Shown here: positions 1-5,574 of the stretch, piece by piece
Layout: each line of letters begins with the position of its first letter
Numbering within the stretch: the stretch's first letter is position 1
From: a bacterium
GTDB taxonomy: Bacteria > UBA9089 > JASEGY01
Length of the DNA stretch: 7,557 nt
Assembly: GCA_030019105.1 (NCBI GenBank)
Contig: JASEGY010000020.1
Span: 4,533-12,089 of the forward strand
Direction of reading: 5' to 3'
Made by a program: the position numbers and the translations under genes
Notes under the pieces: generated by a model
Databases searched by the model: none
Seen by the model: the letters and a program-made list of their open reading frames with translations, nothing else
What the model was told of the DNA's origin: nothing

Positions 1-2
1 GT

Positions 3-123
3 TATCCTTTGGAGTTCAGGCTTTAGCCTTTCATAACTAATGAAATCCTAAAGGATTAACTCCGAAAGCTACATAGCCTATCTTGAATTCGCTTACCCCA
101 AAATATTTATCTTAAGAGCTATA
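3..123. repeat. Long direct repeat, copy 1
   Basis: This 121-bp sequence recurs nearly perfectly at 5420-5547. The only clear difference is that the second copy has one extra TAGCCTA heptamer. It lies about 130 bp beyond the 3' end of the glycosylase gene, in non-coding DNA. Its first half is an inverted pair of REP-like units (11-63). Its second half is AT-rich, ends in AGCTATA and has no evident coding potential. Identity falls off sharply at both ends, which fits a discrete element; the window starts only two bases before it. No transposase is present here, so any mobility would have to act in trans. Confidence 0.9.
11..63. repeat. REPIN-like inverted pair of REP units, copy 1
   Basis: GGAGTT (11-16) is followed by the palindrome AGGCTTTAGCCT (18-29). 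The reverse complement of 42-63 begins GGAGTT and is followed by the palindrome ATCCTTTAGGAT. The two units face each other, so the 53-bp unit can fold end to end as well as into two small hairpins. REP sequences linked to RAYT (TnpA-REP) transposases typically have a GTAG or GGAG head followed by a small hairpin, and two inverted REPs form a REPIN. Assignment to that class is inference from form; the second copy is at 5428-5480. Confidence 0.6.
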
Positions 124-210
124 TTGTCTTATATTCTGTCGCTTTAGATTCAGATAGAACTTTTCTCCTGTTATAAACATCCAACTTATAGGCTCGCTTC
201 ATCTTTTTTA

Positions 211-231
211 CCAATTTCCAATTTCCAATTT
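211..231. repeat. Heptamer tandem repeat (CCAATTT x3)
   Basis: Three perfect copies of CCAATTT lie about 20 bp beyond the stop codon of the glycosylase gene. The remaining sequence between 124 and 251 shows no gene and no convincing terminator. This is one of several 7-bp-period arrays in the window, each with its own heptamer. Confidence 0.8.
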
Positions 232-251
232 CAAGCCGTGAACGGCTACGT

Positions 252-1076
252 TCATCCTGACCGCCTGAAGTAATTCTGGCATTGGGGGCAATAATAAGTC
301 CCCCGGCCGCCTACCTTTGTCTTTCTGATCCCCAGACCGCATACCAGACATGGTTTATCTTCCAGGCCATGAACCTTCGGGATAAATCCTCCCTTGCTGC
401 CATCTAAGTGGGCAAAATCATCTGATCCGGCCCCACCGGCCGTAATAGCTTCCACCAGCATGTTTTTCAATGGCCGGTAAACAGCAAGTATTTCTTCACT
501 GCCTAACGACTTGCCGGACCGCTCAGGATTGATCTTAGCTTCAAAAAGGATCTCGTCGGCGTAAGTATTGCCGATACCGGAGATAAAAGACTGGTCCATC
601 AGCAGGGCCTTTATTTTTGCTTTACTCCGGGAGATCATCCGGGTGAATTGTTCAAAGTCAAGTTCACGACTGAGGGCATCAACGCCTAACTTTGTTACTT
701 GAGGTAAAGAGTCGATCTCTTCCCCCTGATGAAGATGGACCCCGGCCCCTAAGGCCAATTGACTGAAAAATAAACACCGCCGGTCATCTAAATTCAGAAC
801 TACCTGTGCTCCCTCCCCCACTTCAGGAGAAAGTCTGATCCGGCCAAAGAGCATGAAGTGGATAATAAGGCAGAGACCTTCTTCCAGATAGATTAAGAGC
901 ATCTTCCCTCTGCGGCCGGCGCCGGTTATCTTCTTCCCGGCTAAGGTGGAGGCAAACATTTCCGGGGACATATTGATTACATTGGGATCAGATACATCCA
1001 CGGTCACAATTTGTCTGCCCACTACCCGGGCTTTGATTTCTCCCTTTAAGACCTCGATTTCCGGTAATTCAGGCAT
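252..1076 (-). CDS. Formamidopyrimidine-DNA glycosylase family protein (Fpg/MutM-like, divergent)
   Basis: A base-excision-repair glycosylase/AP lyase that removes oxidised purines is the likely role. The protein is 274 aa, the usual length for Fpg. It starts MPELPE: after Met removal, Pro2 is the Schiff-base nucleophile and Glu3 the catalytic acid, so the start is fixed; GGAG lies 7 nt upstream. Lys58 (GRRGK) matches the conserved beta-strand lysine. The H2TH region has GIGNTYADE with Asn170 and Tyr172. The C-terminal zinc finger has Cys243, 246, 263 and 266 and Arg258. Oddly, the usual HLGM segment is HFMLFG (73-78) and the usual DPRRFG loop is SQLALG (105-110), so the Met/Arg/Phe void-filling triad of Fpg appears to be lost. 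Substrate range may therefore differ from classical MutM, and no symbol is given for that reason. It lies 41 bp downstream of the PIN toxin and could be cotranscribed with it. Family assignment is certain; exact specificity is not. Confidence 0.93.
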   Translation of the reverse strand: MPELPEIEVLKGEIKARVVGRQIVTVDVSDPNVINMSPEMFASTLAGKKITGAGRRGKMLLIYLEEGLCLIIHFMLFGRIRLSPEVGEGAQVVLNLDDRRCLFFSQLALGAGVHLHQGEEIDSLPQVTKLGVDALSRELDFEQFTRMISRSKAKIKALLMDQSFISGIGNTYADEILFEAKINPERSGKSLGSEEILAVYRPLKNMLVEAITAGGAGSDDFAHLDGSKGGFIPKVHGLEDKPCLVCGLGIRKTKVGGRGTYYCPQCQNYFRRSG

Positions 1077-1117
1077 CGGTAATCTCCAATTCCATCTTTT
1101 CCCAGTCTCTACTCTTC

Positions 1118-1612
1118 TTATTCTCCAGCTAATTGCAGGGCTTTCTGAACGACTTTCTCTCCCAATCGGATACCACCTTGCCTCATCTCTTCGATCAAGG
1201 GTTGGACGGTAATGATTAGACCTTTCTGTTTAGCCTTGATTAAGATGCCCAGTGTCCCGGTGAGCTTCAGCCCCAACCGTTTAGCATATTGTCGGCCTAT
1301 TCGTTCGTCGATAATGAGGAGGTCTGCCGATAACTCTTCAGCTAAGGCGATGGCCTCAGCTTCTCCCTGATCCAGATCAGTCAGATACTTAATCCGGCGC
1401 GATTCACTCAGTGACACCGTGGAAATCCAGGATGCCTGTTCCAACTCAATCACACCTGCTGCACCTGGCCTTCCAGCTAATACCTCTTCCCGTACACCCT
1501 GGGGAATGACCACCTCACCGTAGAGTTCCTTTAGCAGACCGAGGCGGCCGATGAGTGCCAGCGCGATGAGGGGAGTGGTGTTACTCACAACGGTTCGCTC
1601 CATTTCATGCAT
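1118..1612 (-). CDS. PIN-domain toxin, DUF3368 family (VapC-like)
   Basis: This is a probable RNase toxin of a type II TA module, 164 aa. The N-terminus has VSNTTPLIALALIGRL. Asn11 stands where classical VapC has Asp, which I recall as common in DUF3368 proteins. LDQGEAEAIAL (80-90) carries acidic residues Asp81, Glu84 and Glu86, and LLIIDERIGRQYA (98-110) carries Asp102, together forming the PIN metal-site pattern. GTLGILIKAKQKGLI (119-133) is typical of the family. The gene overlaps the upstream UPF0175 antitoxin by 8 nt (ATGCATGA), implying translational coupling. An in-frame Met4 is an alternative start. UPF0175 with a DUF3368 PIN protein is a recurring antitoxin-toxin arrangement. The RNA target cannot be told from the sequence. 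Confidence 0.9.
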   Translation of the reverse strand: MHEMERTVVSNTTPLIALALIGRLGLLKELYGEVVIPQGVREEVLAGRPGAAGVIELEQASWISTVSLSESRRIKYLTDLDQGEAEAIALAEELSADLLIIDERIGRQYAKRLGLKLTGTLGILIKAKQKGLIITVQPLIEEMRQGGIRLGEKVVQKALQLAGE

Positions 1613-1862
1613 TAGTCACGTCCTCGACTAACTCTTCAGGTGTTGTAGATATGGGTGAAAGGCCAAAGCGGCCAAGCTCCAGCATGAAGGCCACACGCCC
1701 CATCCCGGCAAGGCGAGCTGCCATACCAGTGGATATCTTGCCCATTTCGTACAGCTTGACAGCTAACAACAGCCGGGCATGCTGCTCGAATTCTTTCCGA
1801 GTCTCCTTCAAGGAAAGAAGCAAATCATCGGGATACGATATCGTGAGAGTATTAGTTTTCAT
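1605..1862 (-). CDS. UPF0175 family antitoxin
   Basis: This is an 85-aa DNA-binding protein expected to neutralise the PIN toxin encoded just downstream and to repress its own operon. The N-terminal part (TLTISYPDDLLLSLKET) suits a short beta strand plus helix. The core KISTGMAARLAGMGRVAFML (residues 47-66) is the characteristic UPF0175 helix-turn-helix-like segment, and the protein ends in an acidic helix, EELVEDVTNA. I chose ATG at 1862 because GAGGGG lies 5 nt upstream and the length fits the family. The reading frame stays open up to 1952, but those 30 extra residues are rich in Arg and Lys and unlike the family. The stop overlaps the toxin start. A second copy of the 3' end of such a gene lies upstream at 1945-1986. 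Confidence 0.9.
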   Translation of the reverse strand: MKTNTLTISYPDDLLLSLKETRKEFEQHARLLLAVKLYEMGKISTGMAARLAGMGRVAFMLELGRFGLSPISTTPEELVEDVTNA

Positions 1863-1922
1863 TGTTGCCCCTCTCTTTCTCTTGGCTTTTGCTCCCCTAT
1901 CGCGTAACCGGAGACTTCTCTG

Positions 1923-1949
1923 ATTATATCCTGAACGATCAGATTCAGG
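1923..1949 (-). promoter_or_regulatory. Candidate promoter -10 and operator dyad of the UPF0175/PIN operon
   Basis: On the minus strand a perfect TATAAT (1928-1923) lies about 60 nt upstream of the antitoxin start. Directly upstream is the dyad CCTGAACGATCAGATTCAGG (1930-1949), with perfect 6-bp arms and an 8-bp spacer. A dyad between the -35 and -10 positions is where an autoregulating antitoxin would bind. No good -35 box was found at 17 bp, so the promoter would be weak or activator-dependent. Function is inferred from position and symmetry only. Confidence 0.4.
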
Positions 1950-1986
1950 CATTAGACACGTCCTCGATTAGCTCTTCAACTGTCAT
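1945..1986 (-). pseudogene. Remnant of the 3' end of a second UPF0175 antitoxin gene
   Basis: The minus strand encodes MTVEELIEDVSNA followed by TGA, matching the C-terminus EELVEDVTNA of the intact antitoxin downstream. At DNA level 1949-1983 and 1609-1643 agree at 30 of 35 positions, and both continue into an ATG that overlaps the stop (ATGCCTGA here, ATGCATGA in the intact module). The similarity ends at both sides. This suggests a former tandem TA module, or a recombination scar, of which only the antitoxin tail remains. It is too short to be a working antitoxin. Confidence 0.7.
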
Positions 1987-1997
1987 TCACATCCGTC

Positions 1998-2384
1998 TCA
2001 AAGGTAGTTTTTGGTCACACGGAAAAAGATCACACCAGAAATCACGAGATAGAAAACATTGATCAATGACCGTGGCTCTCCCAATCCTCCATACGAATCA
2101 GCTAGAAGAAGTGCTGCCAGCGCATTGAGAAAAGTGCTGCCGAATATCAGGCACATACCCCAAAAGACAATCGGAGTTATATGCCCGGAGACAGCCTCTG
2201 AGACAGCCTTTCTGTAGAGCCAGCCTTGCGAATATATCCTTTTCAGCGGATCTACGTTTACAAACTGTCCGATGGGGCATCCACAACTTTTACAGAAATC
2301 TCTTACAGGCGAGTTCCCGGTCATACAGTTTGGGCAGAGCACTATCTCGCCATTCACATTCTCCTCTTTGGCGATGTTCATCAT
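1998..2384 (-). CDS. Small zinc-ribbon protein with two membrane segments, function unknown
   Basis: With the start at 2384 the protein is 128 aa. CPNC (residues 17-20) and CKSC (31-34) form a four-cysteine zinc ribbon in the cytoplasmic-type N-terminus. DPLKRIYSQGWLYRKAV follows, then two hydrophobic segments at about 70-95 and 107-122, ending in the basic VTKNYL. The layout resembles zinc-ribbon membrane proteins annotated as hypothetical in other bacteria; I cannot assign a role. The start is uncertain. The frame is open up to 2528, but that would overlap nrdJ and translate the palindromic element. ATGATG at 2384-2379 lies inside the end of that element and has no clear Shine-Dalgarno sequence. 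A GTG start nearer the first cysteines is also possible. Confidence 0.65.
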   Translation of the reverse strand: MMNIAKEENVNGEIVLCPNCMTGNSPVRDFCKSCGCPIGQFVNVDPLKRIYSQGWLYRKAVSEAVSGHITPIVFWGMCLIFGSTFLNALAALLLADSYGGLGEPRSLINVFYLVISGVIFFRVTKNYL

Positions 2385-2478
2385 TTCGGCCAAAGGCGCT
2401 CTGTCATGGGCAGTTACCTTCCCGAAAGCTTCAAGCTTTCGGGAAGGTGGGAAGGTGACTGGCCGAAACGATGAACAA
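2375..2478. repeat. Palindromic element with terminal inverted repeats (MITE-like)
   Basis: The left end is TGTTCATCATTTCGGCCA (2375-2392). The right end is TGGCCGAAACGATGAACAA (2460-2478), its near-perfect inverse with one difference in the core. Near the centre is a perfect inverted repeat with 16-bp arms, ACCTTCCCGAAAGCTT (2416-2431) and its complement (2433-2448), separated by one base. The element fills the space between the nrdJ stop and the zinc-ribbon gene and reaches into the latter's first codons. The terminal motif recurs in the nrdJ and argJ leaders. No U-run follows the hairpin on the minus strand, so it is not a standard terminator, although so strong a stem could protect the nrdJ mRNA 3' end. 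Confidence 0.75.
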
Positions 2479-2503
2479 TGCCGCCTCTTTCGTTTACATG
2501 GAA

Positions 2504-4798
2504 TCATCCGCACTTGGAATACCCGCACCCCCGGCAGACAACACAGCCGCTTTCATGTTCCAGTGCCCCGCCGCATTCAGGACAGTTGCTGATCAAAGGC
2601 ACAGGCCCGTCAAAGAACCTGGGTGTGTCCTCAATATGGACATATTTCTCAATTATCCGGCCAATAGCGTCAGGACAGGACAGAACCTTTATTCCATTAG
2701 TCTTACGTTTACTTACCGTAGAAAGACAACGGATCCCCTTAAGCTGGTTGATAATGACCCGTTCATTTATTCCAGCGCGCAGGGCAAGAGAAACCAGTCT
2801 TCCGGTCGCTTCTGATTGTGCCGGGCACCCACCGGCCCGGCCGGTAGAGGTGAAGAGTTCACACAAGCCTTCATCATCAGAGTTTATGGTAATATAAAGC
2901 TTCCCGCAGCCGATTTTGGCCATCTCCGTAGTCCCTGTTGTTATATCCGGCCTTGGTCGAGGAGTGATCTTGGGTTTTTCTGTCCCCACATTAAGGACCT
3001 GTTGTTCACGACTTCCGTCTCGATAAATAGTTATTCCTTTAAGATCGCTTCTGTAAGCCATAAGATATGACCGTCTTATATCTTCGACTGTTGCTGACTG
3101 GGGGAAATTTATCGTTTTAGACACGGCATTGTCGGTAAAACGTTGAAAGGCCGCCTGCATCTTAATATGCCACTCATAAGAGATGTCGTGGGCTGTCCTG
3201 AAGTATCTCTTGATTCTATCCGGAATTCCATCTATCCCTTTAAGGGTGCCCTGTTTAGCAATGGCCCTTATTAAGCTGGGAGAATAAAAGCCTTCCTGTC
3301 CGGCTATTTTCTCAAATAAAGGATGGACCTCCAGAAGCTCGTCATTGTCCATAACCTTACGAATAAAAGAGATGGCAAAAATAGGCTCTACGCCGCTGGA
3401 ACAACCCGCAATAATACTGATCGTTCCTGTGGGGGCAATAGTAGTCGTGGTAGCATTCCGGGGCTTAATTCCCCCGGGGACATCGTAGATACTTCCTTTA
3501 AAATTGGGGAAGATACCGCGATCCTTAGCCAATTCAACCGAGGTCTCTTTAGCCTGTTGAGAAATAAACTGCATGATCTCTCCACCAAGCTCAATTGCCC
3601 GGTCAGAGTCATAAGGAACACCTAAGTAAAGAAGCAGATCGGCAAACCCCATTACCCCCAGGCCTATCTTCCGGTTTGCCTTAGTCATCTCTTCAATTTC
3701 AGGGAGGGGATATTTATTGACATCAATCACATTGTCCAGAAACCGCACGCTTGTCTTAACTACATGGGCCAGGTGAGAATAATCAATTTCCCATTTATCG
3801 CCCTCTTGTTTGACCATCTTAGCCAGATTGATGGAACCAAGATTACAGGATTCGTAAGGAAGAAGCGGTTGTTCTCCACAGGGATTAGTGCTTTCGATCT
3901 TGCCCACCTGCGGCGTAGGATTATCCCGGTTGATCCGGTCGATAAAGATAATTCCCGGCTCCCCATTTTTCCAGGCCAAATCGGCAATACAGTCAAATAC
4001 CCTGGCAGCACGGAGACGACCGCTGCGCTCGTTACTTCTGGGATTGATAAGATCGTATTCCCCATCCCGTTCCAGGGCATACATGAATTCATCAGTGAGG
4101 GCCACAGAGATATTAAAGTTATTTAATCGCTCTTCCTTTTCCTTGGATGTAATAAAATCCATAATATCAGGATGGTCAACCCTGAGGATGCCCATATTTG
4201 CCCCGCGCCGTGTCCCCCCCTGTTTAATCGTCTCAGTTGCCACATCAAAGACAGTCATAAAAGAGATTGGACCACTGGATATGCCTTTGGTCGAAAGGAC
4301 CACATCATTTTTAGGCCTGAGGCGAGAGAAAGAAAAGCCTGTTCCACCACCGCTCTTGTGAATAAGGGCCGTCTGTTTGACGGCTTCAAAGATGCTCTCC
4401 ATAGAATCTTCTACCGGCAGGACAAAACATGCTGATAATTGGCCTAATTCTCGACCGGCATTCATCAAGGTCGGCGAATTGGGCATAAATTCAAAATTGG
4501 TCATCAGCCGGTAGAACTCTTTCTCGTATACTTTTACATCCGCCTCAGGATTATAGATAAGCTCAGCCCCAGCAATATGTCCGGCTACTCGCCTGAACAT
4601 GTCATCCGGCTCTTCCACCACGGCCCCGGTTTCATTCTTTTTTAAATACCTCCTCCTGAGTACAGTTAAGGCATTAGCTGAAAGGGCCAATTCAGGTTTT
4701 GATTTTGGTTTCGGTTGTGACTTTGGTTTTGATTTTATATCGGGTGGGATAATTTCATACTGAGATTCCGATACACGTTCTTTGACGGCAACGGCCAT
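2504..4798 (-). CDS. nrdJ: Adenosylcobalamin-dependent (class II) ribonucleotide reductase with TSCPD domain
   Basis: NrdJ reduces ribonucleotides to deoxyribonucleotides in the cytoplasm, generating its thiyl radical from adenosylcobalamin without a separate NrdB subunit. The protein is 764 aa. The barrel has [13 protein letters not shown] (104-116) and Cys124, which pairs with Cys318 as the reducing disulfide. Cys307 in NPCGEQP (305-311) is the radical cysteine, with Asn305 and Glu309. The Cys307-Cys318 spacing of 11 matches class II enzymes such as that of Thermotoga. APTGT (455-459) is the phosphate-binding loop. A TSCPD domain (about 628-720) follows, then a cysteine-rich tail (Cys739, 742, 752, 755, 758, 763) suited to thiol relay or zinc binding. 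Residues 22-35 are a Lys/Pro/Ser linker of repetitive sequence. ATG at 4798 has AAGGAG 7 nt upstream. It has its own promoter near 5000 and a long leader; no cobalamin riboswitch was recognised. Confidence 0.97.
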   Translation of the reverse strand: MAVAVKERVSESQYEIIPPDIKSKPKSQPKPKSKPELALSANALTVLRRRYLKKNETGAVVEEPDDMFRRVAGHIAGAELIYNPEADVKVYEKEFYRLMTNFEFMPNSPTLMNAGRELGQLSACFVLPVEDSMESIFEAVKQTALIHKSGGGTGFSFSRLRPKNDVVLSTKGISSGPISFMTVFDVATETIKQGGTRRGANMGILRVDHPDIMDFITSKEKEERLNNFNISVALTDEFMYALERDGEYDLINPRSNERSGRLRAARVFDCIADLAWKNGEPGIIFIDRINRDNPTPQVGKIESTNPCGEQPLLPYESCNLGSINLAKMVKQEGDKWEIDYSHLAHVVKTSVRFLDNVIDVNKYPLPEIEEMTKANRKIGLGVMGFADLLLYLGVPYDSDRAIELGGEIMQFISQQAKETSVELAKDRGIFPNFKGSIYDVPGGIKPRNATTTTIAPTGTISIIAGCSSGVEPIFAISFIRKVMDNDELLEVHPLFEKIAGQEGFYSPSLIRAIAKQGTLKGIDGIPDRIKRYFRTAHDISYEWHIKMQAAFQRFTDNAVSKTINFPQSATVEDIRRSYLMAYRSDLKGITIYRDGSREQQVLNVGTEKPKITPRPRPDITTGTTEMAKIGCGKLYITINSDDEGLCELFTSTGRAGGCPAQSEATGRLVSLALRAGINERVIINQLKGIRCLSTVSKRKTNGIKVLSCPDAIGRIIEKYVHIEDTPRFFDGPVPLISNCPECGGALEHESGCVVCRGCGYSKCG

Positions 4799-4829
4799 TT
4801 TATTTCTCCTTTCTTACGCTATAGGCTGT

Positions 4830-4876
4830 CCTTGTTCATCGTTTCGGCCACTCAAGTTGAAAATGGGAAATGGGAA
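4830..4876 (-). repeat. nrdJ leader element shared with argJ, copy 1
   Basis: These 47 bases match 7491-7537 with a single mismatch (4858 versus 7519). In both places the element is in the same orientation, in the 5' leader of a minus-strand gene, here ending 31 nt before the nrdJ ATG. In transcript sense it has AAATGGG-type heptamers (complement) and then TGGCCGAAACGATGAACAA. The ATGAAC inside it opens a six-codon frame, MNKDSL, ending at TAG (4821-4819). It may be a dispersed repeat or a shared regulatory leader; the sequence does not decide. Confidence 0.8.
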
Positions 4877-4922
4877 GTACCTTGATGTACTTCCTATTTC
4901 CCATTTCTTACTTCCTACTTTC
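4861..4922. repeat. Strong hairpin followed by degenerate heptamers in the nrdJ leader
   Basis: AAATGGGAAATGGGAAGTAC (4861-4880) and its complement at 4887-4906 form a 20-bp stem with one mismatch and a 6-base loop. The second arm continues as a 7-bp-period array: TACTTCC, TATTTCC, CATTTCT, TACTTCC, TACTTTC (4888-4922). It lies between the predicted nrdJ transcription start and the coding region, so it would form in the nrdJ leader RNA. No U-run follows on the minus strand, so it is probably not an intrinsic attenuator. Confidence 0.75.
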
Positions 4923-4970
4923 TTTTAATAAGTCTATATCTTACAAAGCATAACCCCCTTGTGTCCCTTT

Positions 4971-4986
4971 AGCGTATATTTAGTGT
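4971..4986 (-). promoter_or_regulatory. Candidate NrdR box over the nrdJ -10 region
   Basis: The minus-strand sequence ACACTAAATATACGCT agrees with the NrdR-box consensus ACACWATATATWGTGT at 12 of 16 positions and overlaps the predicted -10 box, the usual place for this repressor of ribonucleotide reductase genes. A weaker CTATAT-containing site lies at 4931-4946, 40 bp away centre to centre; NrdR boxes normally occur in pairs about three or four helical turns apart. nrdR is not in this window, so this is inference. Confidence 0.4.
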
Positions 4987-5010
4987 ATCATTACCCGAAT
5001 AACTTGTCAA
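4982..5010 (-). promoter_or_regulatory. Predicted sigma70-type promoter of nrdJ
   Basis: On the minus strand a perfect TTGACA (5010-5005) is followed after exactly 17 bp by TACACT (4987-4982), a 4/6 match to the -10 consensus. Transcription would start near 4975, giving a leader of about 175 nt that contains the hairpin and the shared leader element. It is the best promoter found upstream of nrdJ. Confidence 0.6.
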
Positions 5011-5025
5011 GTCTTTTTACCCTTG

Positions 5026-5067
5026 AATTTCAAGTTTCGGGTTTCGAGTTTCAAGTTTCGAGTTTAT
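5026..5067. repeat. Heptamer tandem repeat (RGTTTCR x6)
   Basis: Six consecutive 7-bp units lie just upstream of the nrdJ promoter: AATTTCA, AGTTTCG, GGTTTCG, AGTTTCA, AGTTTCG, AGTTTAT. The end units are degenerate. The array is non-coding. Confidence 0.85.
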
Positions 5068-5112
5068 TTACACTTAGCCACTTTGATGCTTGATTGGCAC
5101 CGCTGGTTCATC

Positions 5113-5129
5113 AGGTTGTCGAACAACCT
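5113..5129. repeat. Small inverted repeat (AGGTTGT / ACAACCT)
   Basis: Perfect 7-bp arms AGGTTGT (5113-5119) and ACAACCT (5123-5129) are separated by CGA. The arm is the same heptamer that is tandemly repeated at 5363-5383, so this looks like that unit in inverted rather than direct arrangement. Confidence 0.6.
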
Positions 5130-5201
5130 TTCAGGTGGATAGACTGAAGGTGGAAGGCTTTTAGGGATTGACTTCTCAAATGCGGTGAGCAGATGATTGA
5201 A

Positions 5202-5229
5202 CTTCAGTCTTCAGTCTTCAGCCTTCAGC
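5202..5229. repeat. Heptamer tandem repeat (CTTCAGY x4)
   Basis: Four units, CTTCAGT twice and then CTTCAGC twice, occur with a strict 7-bp period in non-coding DNA. The degenerate motif ACTGAAG upstream (about 5143-5149) is the inverse of the same unit. Confidence 0.85.
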
Positions 5230-5270
5230 CTATCTCCCTGAACCGTTACGTAATCTTCAATAATTTCTGG

Positions 5271-5299
5271 TTGACTTCCGGAAAGGATTCTGTTATATT
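5271..5299 (+). promoter_or_regulatory. Orphan promoter candidate on the plus strand
   Basis: TTGACT (5271-5276) and TATATT (5294-5299) are each 5/6 matches to sigma70 boxes with an ideal 17-bp spacer. No plus-strand gene lies downstream. A transcript starting near 5306 would run through an AGGTTGT array and the REPIN-like repeat, then antisense into the broken toxin gene. It could drive a small or antisense RNA, be a relic, or be chance in AT-rich DNA. Confidence 0.35.
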
Positions 5300-5362
5300 A
5301 GTGGTCTGTCAATCTTGAATTACGGGGTATACTCAGCACGGTCATAAATAGTGATTTTGAAC

Positions 5363-5390
5363 AGGTTGTAGGTTGTAAGTTGTAGGTATA
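5363..5390. repeat. Heptamer tandem repeat (AGGTTGT x3-4)
   Basis: AGGTTGT, AGGTTGT, AAGTTGT and a degenerate AGGTATA follow one another with a 7-bp period, 30 bp before the second copy of the long repeat. The array is non-coding. Confidence 0.8.
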
Positions 5391-5419
5391 GTGGTTAAGA
5401 AAAAGATTTTGGGGTTGGC

Positions 5420-5547
5420 TATCCTTTGGAGTTCAGGCTTTAGCCTTTCATAACTAATGAAATCCTAAAGGATTAACTCCGAAAGCTACATAGCCTATAG
5501 CCTATCTTGAATTCGCTTACCCCAAAATATTTATCTTAAGAGCTATA
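5420..5547. repeat. Long direct repeat, copy 2
   Basis: This 128-bp copy matches 3-123 in the same orientation. It has two tandem TAGCCTA units (5491-5497 and 5498-5504) where copy 1 has one, which accounts for the whole length difference. It lies 28 bp beyond the restored stop of the PemK-like toxin gene. Like copy 1, it follows the 3' end of a minus-strand gene. Confidence 0.9.
5428..5480. repeat. REPIN-like inverted pair of REP units, copy 2
   Basis: The GGAGTT head (5428-5433) and its inverse AACTCC (5475-5480) enclose the same two palindromes as 11-63, with no base difference seen between the copies. See the copy-1 entry for the basis of the class assignment. Confidence 0.6.
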
Positions 5548-5574
5548 GTAGTCAGTTGTGTCAGTAGTGATTTG

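Larger units (their letters stand above)
4799..5574. other. Gene-free intergenic region between the PemK-like toxin and nrdJ
   Basis: No credible gene or tRNA is visible in these 776 bases. Going up from nrdJ it holds the nrdJ ribosome-binding site, the shared leader sequence, a strong hairpin, the nrdJ promoter with a possible NrdR box, a GTTTC heptamer array, a small AGGTTGT hairpin, a CTTCAG heptamer array, an orphan plus-strand promoter candidate, an AGGTTGT heptamer array, and the second copy of the long direct repeat, which ends 28 bp from the toxin stop. Each is listed separately. Confidence 0.8.

Noticed and set aside
234..247. Possible intrinsic terminator after the glycosylase gene (AGCCG / CGGCT stem)
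   Set aside because: The stem is only 5 bp and no U-run follows on the minus strand.
1863..1950. Minus-strand frame reading LIVQDIIREVSGYAIGEQ whose TGA overlaps the antitoxin ATG
   Set aside because: It looks protein-like but has no start codon or ribosome-binding site, is preceded by a stop, and spans the promoter/operator region. It may be relic coding sequence but cannot be supported as a gene.
2385..2528. N-terminal extension of the zinc-ribbon protein to a start at 2528
   Set aside because: It would overlap the nrdJ end and translate both arms of the palindromic element. The added residues are basic and low-complexity with no domain.
2471..2897. Plus-strand open frames opposite nrdJ, argJ and the glycosylase gene
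   Set aside because: They have no family resemblance, lie wholly antisense to strong conserved genes, and some start only because the repeat motif contains ATGAACAATG.
4799..4987. Cobalamin riboswitch in the nrdJ leader
   Set aside because: A B12-dependent enzyme made this worth checking, but no B12-box-like conserved sequence or multi-stem core was seen, only a single long hairpin of repeat origin.
5026..5390. CRISPR array
   Set aside because: Repeats are 7-bp tandem units with no spacers and no cas genes.
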